This document shows, in pieces, positions 12,701-25,399 of a stretch of 64,000 bases of DNA (the stretch's first letter is position 1; each line of letters opens with the position of its first letter). The notes beneath the pieces were generated by a model. The model made no database searches, had not been told where the DNA came from, and worked only from the letters and a program-made list of their open reading frames with translations. This DNA is from Edaphochlamys debaryana (lineage: Eukaryota > Chlorophyta > Chlorophyceae > Chlamydomonadales): assembly GCA_016858145.1 (NCBI GenBank), contig JAEHOE010000084.1:434001-498000 (forward strand), read 5' to 3'. The position numbers were made by a program, and so were the translations under genes.

Positions 12701-15623
12701 CTCCGGCGACAGCTCGCCGTCGAGCTGCCGTTCCTCCTGGTAGGTCCTGCAGCTGCGGACAGTCCAGCGCTGGAGGTCTGCCTCCACAGCGTCGAGGATC
12801 TCGTCCGACACGTCGTTCTTTGCGATCGACGAAACCAGGTCAGGCACAAAGTTGCTCTTGAACAAGTCGAGAGAGGGCCGGGAAACAGCGCGGCAGTCGG
12901 CATTTTGGCCGACCTGTGCAACGTAGTCGCTGAGGGCCGGGCGAGTGATGCCGTATGTGAAGGTGATGCACTGATCACGGCAGAAGCGCTCGGGAGGCTG
13001 GGGGGCGTTGGGCGGAGGAGGGAGGCGAGGAGAGCGGGGAGGGGGAGGGAGGCGGGGTGAGCGAGGAGGAGGAGGGAGGCGGGGCGAGCGGGGAGGAGGA
13101 GGGAGGCGGGGGGAGCGGGGAGGGGGAGGAAGGCGAGGCGAGCGGGGAGGAGGGGGAAGGCGAGGGGAGCGAGGAGGAGGGGGAAGGCGAGGGGAGCGAG
13201 GAGGGGGAGGAAGGCGAGGCGAACGGGGAGGAGGGGGGAGGCGAGGGGAGCGGGGAGGAGGGGGGAAGGCGGGGCGAGCGAGGAGGAGGTGGAAGGCGGG
13301 GCGAGCGGGGAGGAGGGGGGAGGCGGGGGGAGCGGGGAGGGGGAGGAAGGCGAGGCGAGCGGGGAGGAGGGGGGAGGCGGGGTGAGCGGGGAGGAGGAGG
13401 GAGGCGGGGGGAGCGGGGAGGAGGGGGGAAGGCGGGGCGAGCGAGGAGGGGGAGGGAGGCGGGGCGAGCGGGGAGGAGGGGGGAGGCGAGGGGACCGCGG
13501 AGGCGGAGGGAGGCGAGGGGAACGGGGGGGAGGCGGGAGTCGGGGCGAGCGTGGAGGGGGCGGTAGACCAGGCGAGCGGGGAGGAGGAGGAAGGCGGGGG
13601 GAGCGGGGAGGGGGCGGCTGGCGAGGGGAGCGGGGCGGCTGAGGGGAGGGCATAGGCGGTGACAGCGGCGGCTTGGTGACAGAGCAGCACCTGCGAAGAC
13701 ATCAGGGTAGCAGCGGAGTCACATCAGGGACGACGACCTCCCGGTGATCCCTTAGCCCCGCTTTCGGCCACGCTTGCCCGCCCTCCCCGGTGCCCGTGCA
13801 CGCACGTGCATCTGGCAGCCGCGGCCCGACCATCCTAGACACAACCTTGCTGCTTGTCAGGTGATGTACTGCTGCCTGAAGCCATGAACGCCCTCTGCTG
13901 CCCGTGTTGCTCACCCGTGCTGCTCGTCCCACAGCGCCACGCGCCACGACGTGTATGTCCCGCCGGGGCTGATCGTGTCGAGGGTCTTGCAGGGCCCGCC
14001 CGTGATCTTGAGGCAGACCACGGATCCGGCTGCCGTACTCTCGTTCAGCCACAGGTTGTTGATGACTAATGTGGCCTGGGTCTTTTGGTCCGAGCTGGGC
14101 GGGAAGCGGGGCTCGGGGTCGGCCACCTTGACGCCATTGAGCCATGCGTTGCCCTCGAAGCCCTTCATGCATTCCACGTCTGGGCAAAGCGGGCGCAGGC
14201 GCGGTAGGAGGGTGGAGAGAAAGGCGGGAGTTGAGGTTTCCGGGCACCGGCACTGGGTTGTGGTGGTGACGTGCACAGGCAAAGTCCAACCCCTTCAGCC
14301 CTGAGGATGGTTTGAACCTTAAGCGCCCTGCCATGCCAACATCCGCTTTCCGCTGAAGGTGGGTACCCCTCCGAGGTTTGCCCAGCATGCTTGTGCCTCA
14401 ACGCCCGTCCTCTTGCCACCCTAAGGCTACGATGGGCAGCCCCTTCAGCCTGCATCGCCCTGCCGTGACTCACTGAAGTTGAGCTCAAACTTCTTGATCA
14501 CCTGGTTGCAGCACCTAGGTAAGTCAATGACGGACAGAAGGGGCAAGCAAGGGCCAAGTTGAAGGTGATGCGAGGATAGGGAGAGAGCAGAACCGAGCGC
14601 AAGTCACCCGCTCTTGGCAGCTCTTGTCCCTGGTATCCCTCCCGGCCGGAGTGCCCAGTCCCCGGCTGCCCCAGCCCGCGTGCCCTGCTCTACCCACTTG
14701 TTGGTGCTCTCCCGCCCGTTGGGGCACAGGCTGCGGTCGTACGCGAGGGTCCAGCAGATGATCTGACGGCCCCTGCTGTCGTACGTGATGTTGGTGTTGG
14801 GCTGCGGCGAGTAGGGGCTCTCTGCGCGGGGAAGCAGCGGCCGGTGCGTGTCAGTACGTGGCACGGCGTGGCCGGTACACATCAGTACGGGTACGTATCA
14901 GGAGAAAAGCGTAGCTTTCCTGTAACACAAACGCTACCGGAGGGCACGGTGGCGGGAAGGTTTGAGCCCTTGTGGGCCGTACCGTATTCCCTCGGGCGGA
15001 GACGTCCCGGCCTTTCCCGGTTACGCCCGGGTTACACACACACACGCACACACACACACGGACACGCATGCGCCCCGTCTGCGTCCACAGCTCTCGTGCA
15101 CTTACCCATGTCCTTGTCACGCCTGCAGTTGGCGTACGGGAACGGGACCAGGCCCGCCGCAGCCGTGGCGAACTCCAACTGGGCGCTGACCAGGGACCTG
15201 CGGGCCGAGCAGGGCCGAGCGGGAATTTTGTTTCACACAAATGGTCACTCTTCGCAGCAGAGGAGTGGGCAAGACCTTCCGTCATCATCAGCAGCTGCGT
15301 CCGCGCCGGCCTGCCCCGAGGTCCGGGGCCCGGGGTTCGGCAGGGTTTGGCGGTCGCGCCCGTTCAAGGCCGAGCCATGGTTTCTGGCAGGCCGCCACTG
15401 GAAGGCCTGCAAGCTGGCGCCGTGCAAGCTCCCTTCCCTCAACGGAGGCTACCAGCTCATTGCATGCAGGTGCCCAGGCGCCTGAATCGACATGCGCCGG
15501 ATGGGGCGTGCAGCCCGGCGCATCGCCGACAATGTGCTCGCCCACGGTCCCGGAGCCTCTCGACACTCACGCCGCGGAGAGCAGAGTAGCGATCACCAGC
15601 AATGCCGACATTTTGCCCGGCAT
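9705..15623 (-). CDS. Pherophorin (extracellular matrix glycoprotein)
   Basis: Fifteen exons, 5' to 3': 15623-15571, 15197-15106, 14821-14698, 14514-14474, 14179-13915, 13690-12677, 12560-12345, 12240-12157, 11706-11602, 11501-11370, 11106-10841, 10693-10570, 10438-10395, 10198-10128, 9946-9705. Residues 1-25 form a signal peptide (MPGKMSALLVIATLLSAA). An N-terminal pherophorin domain follows: FPYANC, IICWTLAYD, CCNQVIKKFEL, VVCLKI and WRVALWD lie in the expected order. Next comes a rod of about 23 RSPRLPPPP units, presumably Hyp-glycosylated. The C-terminal half starts FCRDQCITF and ends in a second pherophorin-like domain (CNHNQRSTPF, QICIRIEKP, GCCPVRL). Pherophorins are secreted structural proteins of volvocine cell walls and matrix. 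As printed, two extra G residues in the rod break the frame; without them the model is 956 aa and every exon phase closes. Confidence 0.85.
13032..13636 (-). repeat. 27-nt repeat array encoding the Ser-Pro rod, about 23 units
   Basis: The motif GAGCG (plus strand) recurs every 27 nt from 13032 to 13628, encoding RSPRLPPPP on the minus strand. Two units are 28 nt long (13248-13275 and 13411-13438). Both carry six G before AA (13260-13265 and 13423-13428), where other AA-containing units have five. Confidence 0.9.
15034..15062. repeat. (CA)n microsatellite in pherophorin intron 2
   Basis: An imperfect run of CA dinucleotides interrupted by CG, downstream of pherophorin exon 2 on the minus strand. 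Confidence 0.8.
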
Positions 15624-18257
15624 GGTTGCTCGCGGCGAGCGCCGCTTGGCCTCGCTGGCCGGCGTGCGCTGCAAAGCGAGCGACTAGTCGCGACTCCAAT
15701 GCAATGCAACTACCCGGCGCACTGCGCACCCTACGACTTATAGTGTGTGTAGCCCTGCAGGGCGGGGTAAGCACGACATGCGGCTCGATTTCCAAGGTAC
15801 GACTCCTGGTGGGCCGGAGCCAGCCGGAGAGAAGAAGAGCAGACGCGGGCGTGAAGACACGGCTGCCCGCCAAGCCTGCTGCTGTCCTGGACAGAGCAGG
15901 CATCCCACACGGTCAAGCTGTATCCAGACAGGGTCTCAAGCGACCAGGCGGCTCGTGAGAGTGCAGGGTCCATGGCCGCAGTGACGGTGTACCCTGGCTC
16001 AATGCGTCAATCTAACGCCAGACACATGTTGAGAATGCTCAGGACAACAGGGCGTGTCCGGTCCTCGTCTTGCAACTCGTAATCGTTTGCATACATGCGC
16101 GGCGCGACGCTCGCGGAAACCCGAGGACGGTGCCCTTTCGCGTCAAAGCTGCGTGATGCGGATACTACTGCAAGTTGTGGGTCTTGGTTTTGGGGCCAGC
16201 CGGACGCCCGCCGCGTCGCGGCGGCCTTCGCTGTCGTGACGGAGGAAGGCTGCCACTGCCCAGGCGGGTTCTACTCCGGCCCAACCCTGGTCCCCACACC
16301 CCGTGCCCCCTAAGCATGCCAGGACAAAATCGGTCAAGGATACTGAGCATACCACAAGCTGCAGGCGCGAATTTGCAAGCCTGCTGGCTAGGCCATATTC
16401 TTGACCATCTCTTTCCTAGACCTGTTATCCCCGTTCCCGTCCAAGGGGGGCGGGTTTGGCACGTTTGGGCGGAGGTCGGGTAGGGGCATCTGGCCGCCGA
16501 TTTTCTGTGCACCCTTCACAACTTAAGCTAAGGGAAGCATATTCAGGTGTTTGGAAGTGGTTTTGAGTGGAGCACGGCTCGCGATGCCCAGAACGGACCG
16601 TTGACTGACGGCCAGCGACCACCCGCGAGCGCTTCTAATCGCCATGCTTCTCTCATAAGGCTTCTTATGATCAAAGGCAGAGTTCTGGCGACTTCCGCAG
16701 AGTTCGCCCGCCCAAGCATGTCGGCCGACATGCGCCCGCGACCGTCCGCTTTTTAGCCCCCAAAGGCCTAGAACTGGCCTCTTAATGCACAACAAGCACA
16801 TAGGATCATTTGGGGGTGGGGACCAGGCGGGTGCTAGGGAGCCGGGGGGAGTGGAACCCGCCTGCCACTGCCCGCACAGACCGATGCGCAAACAGGTTGA
16901 TATTGCAGACCCAGTCGACACGGGTATTGGTGAGCGCAGCTTGAAGGCCGGTAATGTGACTTCACACGCACTGTAGTGCCTGACTTGTATACACGCGGGC
17001 CAAGCGCGCAGGCGCCTGCGACTCAGTGAGCAGCAAAGTGGCACACATCAAGGTCGCATGCACTGTCGAAGGGGCCTCATGGGCGGGCGGCGCCCCCCGT
17101 CGCCCCCCGGAGGGCGCCCACACCGCGCGCACAGCCAAAGCCCGCGCGAGCACGCTCGTCCCCACATTATCGGCCGGAGACCGGGTGAGGGCTCCCACAC
17201 CATCCCCTGAATAGTGACACTCCGCGACACTGATACAGCATGGACCCTGCCAGGATGTGGCACCCTTCCGCCCACGTTGCACGTTGCATTGACCCTTCCG
17301 CCCTGGTCGGCCAGACCCGGCTAGTTGCACGTTGCATGGACCCTTCCGCCTCAGGCTCGGAGCGGCCCACCGTATGGTCTCAAACCCATACCTGATGCAT
17401 CGGATTCTGGCCAGGCAGACCGTTTCCTAGCCCTGTATCGGGCTGCTGGTCCCCTTCTGAACGCATCAATGGCTCTCGTCTCAGCGGGGCCACCGACACC
17501 TACAGTCAAAGACGAAACGTGAGGCCCACAGCAACCTCGCAACCCGCCCGCCCCAAGACGCTTCCCACGTGCCTCACACGCTTCGGCAGCCCTACTCCGA
17601 CCCGTACCGACCCGTACGGCGCCGTGCTGGTGTGCCCACCGCCTCGACCGCCATTCCAAGATGGGCCGTACCAAGCGACTTGCGCCTCGTGCTTCGCTTT
17701 GCTCCGCCCACGTTAGCCCCGCCTCAGCGCCCAGAGCGACGGACGATGTGGAGTGCGGTCAGGCGCACGCCGTAACCCGAGATACTGGACCTGGGGGGGG
17801 GGGCAGGCGTGGAGGGCAGGGGGCAAAGGGTGGGGGAGGCAGGTGAAGTGGGGCCCGGTGCTGACACCCGCTAAACTGCAGCCCGGCTTGGGCGCTGGCC
17901 CCCGCTCCCCGCTCCCAGGTAAGCCCGAGGTAAGCTGGCTGGGCTACGGTATTGTTTTCCGACCGGGACGCGGGCGCTCTTGGGCTCTGCTACGCGCTGG
18001 CACCCTAACATGAAACATGGCCGACCCCGGCAATTCCCCCTCCCTCCCTCTCCATAACTCGTGTGCGTGTCCACCCGCGAGATTCCGTGCCCCTGTGCCC
18101 TCGCGGGCCCTCCCGATCCACAGGCGACGACGAACACTCAGTAAGCCCCCCACAGGTCTGCGTAGTCAGCGGAACACGCCCTACGCCACGACCAAGCGCT
18201 TCGCTTCGTTGTTTTCTTCTACCCCCGCTCCCGACGCATGACCCAACCACCCGGGAC
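15624..18257. other. Intergenic region, no gene seen
   Basis: 2.6 kb between the pherophorin start (minus) and the exonuclease 3' end (minus). It should contain the pherophorin promoter and the exonuclease 3' UTR. Open frames on both strands are short and lack splice-linked neighbours or recognisable motifs. A short repeated block lies at 17275-17352. Confidence 0.45.
17275..17352. repeat. Short direct repeat, 2 copies
   Basis: The string GTTGCACGTTGCAT followed by GACCCTTCCGCC occurs near 17275-17301 and again near 17325-17352. A further partial CACCCTTCCGCC sits just upstream. No function is evident. Confidence 0.6.
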
Positions 18258-18300
18258 TCAACTACCCGGGACCCAACCACCCGGGACCAAACCACCTGGG
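18241..18300. repeat. 15-bp tandem repeat at the exonuclease stop codon
   Basis: Four units of 15 nt of the ACCCAACCACCCGGG type. On the minus strand they encode the terminal GGLVPGGWVPGS of the exonuclease model. The stop (TCA on plus, 18258-18260) arises from a base change in the second unit. Confidence 0.75.
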
Positions 18301-21300
18301 AGCCCAACCAACCCACGGCCCCACCAGCAGAACTGCGGCCACACCGCCACGTCCAGCACGTCTGAGGAGGTCACGTCCTGAGGCGGCAGGGAGTAGCAGA
18401 GGGCAACAGCACACTCAAGCGACAGAAGCAGCAGAGTCCAGCGTAGGTGCTTGCGCAAAAGTGGTGCTCAGAGGCAGCCGAGCGGACTAGGAGGGAAGGG
18501 CAAAAAGAAATGCGTGTTGAGGGGGGTGGGGGCAAATGCAACGTGCAGCTAGCGGGGTCTGGCCCACCAGCCGGTAATGAGACAAAACAAGCAACGAGTA
18601 AGGCAGTCTCGATGGTGGGGGGGGGCCTGGAGTGAGGGGAGGCCCGTACAGGTAAGCGGGCGCCCGCCATGCTATCCCCGAACGCCGGCTCACAGGAAGC
18701 TGTGCGAAGACGCGAGCCAGGTTGTCCTCCCTCAGCCGCTCCAGGTCGGACTTGATGCCGAGCTGCGCGTCGCTGGGGTCGGGCTCGTACGGCGTCAGTG
18801 CGGGCCACGTGCGCGGCGTGTACGACGCTGTCTTGCCGTCGTACGACGCCAGTGACGTCAGCACCTGCCACTGCACTCGCCCGTGCGCTGGCCCGTGTGA
18901 CACCGAGGCAGCCAGCTGCACCGACATGCCCTGTCGGTGGGGCGGATTGCAAGCAAGATGAGGGACAAGGGCACGGTAGAGAGAGTTCAGACCAGGAACC
19001 CGGCAAGTTAGAAAAACCGGTTCATCAAGGGGTTGTGTCAAAAAAACAGGACGTGGAGGCCGTGCTTGGGACGGGGGCATGAAAGGCCAAGGGCAGAGCA
19101 CCCCGCGCCTCGGCTGCAGCCATGCACGCCGGCTCCCAGCTTCCGCCGGCTTCCCGCGCCCAGACCCCGTGCCCTTAGCCTCCGACACTGTCAAGGATTC
19201 CGCCCCGAGCTCACCGGAGTCTTCTTTTTGGCCTCCTCCCGGCCGCACGAGGAGCACGTCATACTCCCCACTGCGTCCCCCCGCACGTCCACAACGGCCT
19301 GCGAAGGACGAGATTGTGGATCCAGGATTCAGGGTCCAAGTAGAAGTTGGGGGGTCATGACATCAGTCCGTCGGCTGAGAGATCACCGCCGGGCTACTGA
19401 AACGTTGCGCGCCGACACTTGGCAAGCTAACGGCCGCGCCCTCGCGGTGTCTTGGGAACATGATATGCGTCCTTCCTGCGCGTCACCTGACGCGCCAGTC
19501 CATCGAAGAATGCCACCAGCTCAGCCATCTCCGCCGCCGTCGCACAGCCCTCCTTGGCGCCGCCGCCGCAAGCTGCCGCCGCCGGCACGGCCGCGGCTGC
19601 TGCCGCCGCCGCGCCCTTGCCCTTCCTGCTGCCGCCGCCGCTGCTGCCGGCGGGCGGGGGCGCGGCCTGCAGCGTCATGTCCCACCGGGGCGTGTTTCCG
19701 TCCTTGTAGGCGAACCTGGGGGGTTTTGTAACGGGCAGCACTTGTTGATGGCAAGGCTGCAGGATGAGACGAGGGCTTTGAGGGTGGGGTACCAGACAGC
19801 CGGCCGTCCCTGCAGGCGAGCCTGGGGGGTTGGGATTGGGGTTAGGGTCTGGTCAGCACGCAGAAGAGGTTGGGGCATGTCACCGCGCAAGCCATGACGC
19901 ATGAAGAAGGGAGACGGAAATTGGGAAGTTGTAGTGTCATTGGTGCCACCCCTTGTCAAACTTGGGGTCAGGGAGGGGATCAGGCCAGGGCACACAAGCG
20001 AACGTACCCAAGCGCTTCCCTGACCCAACCTACTGTGGCTTGGGCCCGAACCGCAGCTTGACGCCCCGCAGCAGGACCACCAGGGGAAGCCGCTGCCCCC
20101 CGCCGCCGCCACCACCGCCGCCGCCGGCCGCCCCCAACCCCAGGGCCTCTGCATTGCCTGGCTGGGGCGCGGGCTCCCAGCGGTAGACATTGAAGATCTG
20201 AAAGCCGCCGCCGCCCCCGCCGCCGCCACCCCGAGCAGGGATCGTTACGATCCTGCCCGCCTCCGCCAGCTGCTTCAGCTCGGCCGGAGTGTAGGCCAGG
20301 CGCGGGCCCGGCTGGGCCTGGCCCGCGTCGGCGCTCTGGGCCTGGCTTGGGCCCGGGGCGGGCCGCGGGGGTGGGAAAGACGGGAGGCTACGGCCGTTGC
20401 CCTGTACGACCGGCAGCTGTACGGCAATCGATGCCTCCATGTGCTGAGTCAGCGCGTCGGCCCGGGCGGACTGGCTGACTAGGCCGAGCGAGTGCATGGG
20501 TCCTGCGCAGGCGGGGCCGGGGGGGATGTCGAATGGGATGTGAGCTTCGGAAGATTCAGAATCGGTGACCCGGTTAACTTTGCACACACGACCGGCACGC
20601 AGTGAGGCTCCTTCCCATGTTGACACTCACCAAGCCAGGTACCCGCCTTGCCGTCCACCCGACTGCGCGCACAGCCCAGCCGACTCCCCAGCCCGCCAGA
20701 TCTCTCAGCCGACCCCGCCCGCCCACCCACCCGCGGCTGCCTTGGTCGCCGTCTTGCTCCTCAGAGCCTCTAGGTGGAGGGGCGAGGGGGGCCCGAAGTG
20801 GCGCCGCAGCGCCACCCACACGCCCGCCAGGTCCAGGGCATCCACGTCAGCCCTGATACGGTTGACGGTTGCGACCGTCAGTTGGCGGTTAGAAATGTCG
20901 GTTCAGGTTTTGCAGGGCAGCGGCTGCTTTTCCTTTCTCCATAAACCACCTCCGCGGCGACACCCAGGCCCAGTCACGCATGGCGACCCCCCCCAGGCCG
21001 CACAGCGGCCAGCCTCCCGGTGTTTCTCCTTCTCCTCGGCCCAGGCCCAGGCCCAGCGCAAACGCCAAGGCCAAGTCACCCACAGCGGACCCCCTTCCGA
21101 CACCCCCAGGTCGCACCTGTGCGCCTGGCCGTCGCTCTTGACGCCCGCCCACAGGCGCAGGGCCGCCATGGACAGACCCCGCTTGACGGCCCTGCCCCTG
21201 CCGCCGCCGTCCTGGGCTGCTGAGGCCAGGGGGGCGCACACCCACAAGAGGCAAAGCGCATGCGGTAAAGCGCCAAAGAGTGTGCGCAAGCGGGCAAATA

Positions 21301-24300
21301 AACGCAGGTCGTGAAGGGCACAGCCATGTCAAGTACCGCTGAGCTGTGGCTCTTTTAGCACCAGCACGAGATGAAGCGCCCATTAGGAGCCCATCGCCGA
21401 GCCCCCACGAGCTCACCCGCCGCCTCGTCCTCCCCCTCCTCGCCCTCCTCCGCCTCCTCGCCCTCCTCCCCATCGCCCAGCTCCTCGGCCGGCAGGGGCG
21501 GCTGCTGCGCCTTGGTCCACAGCACGCGCGCCATGACCAGCGTGTCCAGGTACCTGGCGGTTGGCCGTTGGTCGTTGGCGGTTGAGGTTTGGTCGTTGGG
21601 TGCTCAGCGGTTGTCCCGGTAGGACATTCTTGCGCAGTGCCTATGGACGATGCGCGCCTGAAGTGTCCCACTCCACCCCTGCCCCTGCCCCTGCCCCCTC
21701 CTCCCTCCCACCCCCTCCACCCTCTCACCACCAGTCCTGGGGCCAAGGCACGCCCACGCGCCCGCACTCGTATCGCAGCGTGGGGAAGTCGAAGCCCGCG
21801 CCGTTGTGCGCGACGAGCAACGGAATGACCGTTGGTGGTTGGCCGTTGGGTGCCGTACGTGCGCTGGCGGCGGCGGTTGTGGCGCAGCCGGCCTGGATGA
21901 AGGCGTGGAAGGCCTCGAGCGCTGGCGCGGCGCTGGGGACGCCCGGCGCACTGACCTCCTTGTAGGTGATACCTGCGGGGCGGTTGCCGTCACAAAGCGG
22001 AGCGCGACCAGGATCAAGCACGAAGCACAACATAACCTGGTTAAAAGGTAGCGAGAGCACGCCGGCGGGAAGAAATGCGGGAAGCGCAGGAAGCAGGGTC
22101 AACTTCGGCGGCAGCACGTGTTGGTCAGCGGTCCGAGGTCCGAGAGGAGACAACGGCCCGTCATCGCGCCTGGCCACAATCCCACCAGAACCTCAACCCA
22201 ACCAGCGCACCGTTCGTGTCGGCGGTCTTGTCGTCCTTGTACTTCATGCCCGGGTTGACCAGTGTGCTGAACACCCGGGGCGAGGCTGGGGTCCCTGGGA
22301 CCACGCTCGAGCCCGGGCCCGGGGCCGGCGGCGCAGCGGCGTCCCATGGCCCCAGATCCACCGCCGCCAGCTCGATCAGGCGCCGCTGTGGCGGGGGGGA
22401 TGGAAGGTCGGGGGCGAAGGTTATCGTAGACATTACCATTACGGCTCAATTCAGAAGCGGGAGAGTGGCGGGCATGTGATCTCACAATGACACGGCATGG
22501 GCAGCGGCAGCGCAGCCCGTCGAGCTCAGCCCACGTCAACCCTTGCGGCCACTCTCGTGTCATCTCAACACGTGTCGACCCGTACAACGATATCCGTACT
22601 CCTACGCCTGTACGCACGTGTCCGCACCTGATCCACGCGGGGGAAGCGCTGTTGCCCTCGGTGCTTCCTGCGGTGGGGCCGGGGTGGGGCCGAGGTGTAG
22701 GCAGGGACTGGGCAGGACCGGACGCTGAGGGCCACGGCCCCCTGGTCGTCAGCAGGCCCCCTTGTCGTGCCAATCCAAACCCGCTTGATCCCTCCCACCC
22801 CCTGTGCCCTGGCTACCGGTCCACTACTACTATTGCGGGTTTGCTCCAGTCTCCGTAAAGGCCATGCACCAGCCGTGCACTTGCTTGCACTGCGCGTCTG
22901 CTTTAACCCACCGGGCGTTGTCGGTGGTCTCAATGTCGACCGCGAAGAGGTGGAAGATGGGACTCGCAGCCGAAGAGGGTGCGTCAGGCCCGGCCCCAGC
23001 CTCTAGGTCCTCCTGCTCCGGCGGCCAAGGCTCCCATCTGCGGGGGATTCCGAGGGGCAGCGCCAAGGGTGGAGGCATCGCGGCTCGTAGCCTCCCTCCT
23101 CCCGCATAGAGGCAGGTAGAGCGAGCGGAGCCAGGCATCATAGGCCCTCACGTCTAATCAGATCCGCTCTTGCTTTCTTGGATGGTTCTCCAACAACGGA
23201 TTCATCCCACCGACGCGACTTGCATGCGCGCCTCGGCATGCATGGTGGAACCCGAGCGCATCGGTCAGACAGAGCCCCTTGTGATGATGCATGCCTCCGT
23301 ATGCCCCTGGCCTACCGCGCCCTCACCGTATGCAGCGGCCGTCCGCCGCCTCCGCCTGCTCCTCGACGCTCAGCTCGCTCCACAGCAGCCGACCCCCGGG
23401 GCCGTACCCGCAGCGCCCGGCCTTCTTGGCCGCCCTGCCCTTCCCCGCCCCGCGCCCGCCGGCGCCGCCCTTGTCGGCTGCCGTACGACCGTCACTAGCG
23501 CCCTTGGCGGCTGCCGTACGGCTGCCGCCGGCGCCCTTGGCTGCCTTGGACTTGGTGCCGGCGGGGGCGGCGGCGACGTCGCCCGGAAGCGGTAGGGCGG
23601 CGGCGGTTGCGGTCGTTGAAGCGGCGGCCGAGGGTGGCGGTTGGCCCAGGCTGCTAGATGCTGCGCTGGCAGCTGGCGGTTTGGCGAAGATGGATCTAGC
23701 GGAGGAGGTGGATGTAGTGGGGGGCGGCGCAATCCCGCCCGTGCCGTACAGCCCCATCCGGCCCAGCGCCGCCGTAGCTGCGTCCACGTCAGCACCGGCC
23801 GCCGCCGCCGCCGCGGCGGCTTGAGGGGGCTGGCGGGCCGCCGCCAGCCCCGCTGGTGGCGGCGCCGGTGGGGCGGCCGCCGCCCCTGTCCCCATGACCC
23901 CATCCACGCCCACCCCTGCCGCCGCCGCCGCGGCCTGCTCCCGCTGCTTGGCGGCCCAGGCTGCGCGGTGCGCCAGCACGGCTTGGGAGGTCAAGACGGG
24001 GCCCTGCCCCGAGGACGCGGAGCCTGCCAAGGGGCCGCGGTCTGCGCCGCTTGCAGGCGCGACTGAACCCCCAGCAAAGGGCCCCGCTGTCGGGGGCCCG
24101 GCAGGGCCTGATGGGGCCTGGAAGGGCCTGGCGGGGCCCGAGGGGGCCCGGGTCTCTGGTGCCGGTGCTACAGCCGGGGGGCCCGCAGCGGAGCCAGTGG
24201 GCCCGACGGCGGGCCGGCGGCGCAGAGTGAAGACCTCCCGCTCCTGAGAGAACGCCGGCCCCTCGCCGCCGCTACCGCTGGTGGCGGTGTCGTACGCGGA

Positions 24301-24921
24301 TCCCGAGGATCTGGACGAGCGTACGGAAGACACAGATTCAGAATCCGAGTCTGAGATCACAATGACCTCTGACTCGGACTGCGGCGGCGGCCGCGAGGCA
24401 GGCCCGGCCGAGGCACCTGGCTGACTGCCCGCCTGTACGGCCAGGGGTGCCGGTCGGCTGGGTGGCAAGGTTGCCTGCGCTCCGCCGGATGTCGACGGCT
24501 CGGGCGCAGCGAAGCGCGGAGCTCCTGCCTCGGGGAGGCTGGATGCTCTGCTGTTGGAGCTCGCTGTTGTGCCGCTGGTTGTGGCAGCGGGGGCGGCAGG
24601 GTACAGAAGGCTGCTGCCTCCAGCGCCTCTAGAGCCTCGGTCCTGGTCCTGATCGGTTGTGTGGGCATCGCTGGCAGAAATAGATGCAGAGGCTGAAGCC
24701 AGTGGCACTGACGCGCTAGGCTCAGTTTGTGTTGCGAGCAGTGAACCGCTGGAGGACGCCGGTGCGGTGGCGGGGTTTGGGCCTGCTGCCTGCGGAGGTG
24801 CCTTTCGGCTGAAGAACTTGTCCAAGGTTGGCTGGTTTGGGTCGGATGCAGCGACCTTCTTGCTGCCGCGAGACCGCGAGCTGTTGCCACCGGTGCTGGC
24901 TTGGGAGGCCGCGGGGGGCAT
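18258..24921 (-). CDS. DEDDh 3'-5' exonuclease with PIP box and SIM-like motif
   Basis: Eleven exons close in phase: 24921-23327, 23037-22908, 22385-22211, 21972-21729, 21553-21417, 21219-21117, 20852-20731, 20502-20034, 19715-19487, 18930-18694, 18449-18258. They give about 1210 aa. Residues 30-37 (QPTLDKFF) match the PCNA-interacting PIP box. Residues 186-196 (VIVISDSDSES) look like a SUMO-interaction motif. Up to about residue 531 the protein is Ala/Ser/Pro-rich and probably disordered. The nuclease fold follows: ExoI FAVDIETT (D566, E568), RRLIELAAVDL, FSTLVNPG, ExoII HNGAGFDFP (D695), YLDTLVMARVL, ExoIII AHRADVD (H794, D799). All five DEDDh residues are present. Residues 800-1210 have Gly-rich linkers and segments such as VKLRFGPKPQFAYKDG that I cannot assign. 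A nuclear role in DNA repair or replication is inferred from PIP plus exonuclease. Confidence 0.78.
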
Positions 24922-25399
24922 GTTTGCAGCGGGGTCGGGGACGGGGGTGGGCGCGGCGGGCCGTGTGGCTGGGCTGGGCTGCGGGCGGTCCGCCGGTGCG
25001 GAACCTGAGGTTACCGCGGCCCTGCGATGGGGTTTGACCGCTCATCTGCAGCTCGTCGGATAGGTGCAGCGGCTGCAACCAAACGCGGAGGCAGATCGCG
25101 CGCTCGGCGCGCCATCCCCCGCATTTTCGAGCAACGCACGGAACGCCAGCAGAACAGTCCGGCCGCACCTGACCCTGCTCCGCCACGCCTGCGGTGACAA
25201 CGAGGCCTGGCAGTGGCTTCCTAGGCGCAGCAGCATTGCTCTGAACCCGAGCATCGTCGTGGTGCTGCCATTGGCTTTGGGCGTAGCTATGAGCGAGTAA
25301 GCTGCAGTGATAACACAAAATAGTGTAGGACTAGTCTAGAATGCACGCGAGCAAGCTGCCCAAGGACAGCTGCTCCGCCCGAGGGGCCTCAGCCGACCG
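24922..25399. promoter_or_regulatory. Shared divergent promoter region
   Basis: 478 bp separate the start codons of the exonuclease (minus) and the MBOAT gene (plus), so both promoters must lie here or overlap the 5' UTRs. No clear TATA box is seen. Confidence 0.5.

Noticed and set aside
13008..13642. Long plus-strand frames of Glu/Gly/Arg repeats (GGGRRGERG type)
   Set aside because: They are the antisense of the pherophorin Ser-Pro rod and owe their length to the 27-nt repeat; no splice context or start fits.
15624..18257. Possible small gene in the pherophorin upstream region
   Set aside because: Several 60-100-codon frames exist on both strands, but none has a recognisable motif, a splice partner or codon patterns like the real exons.
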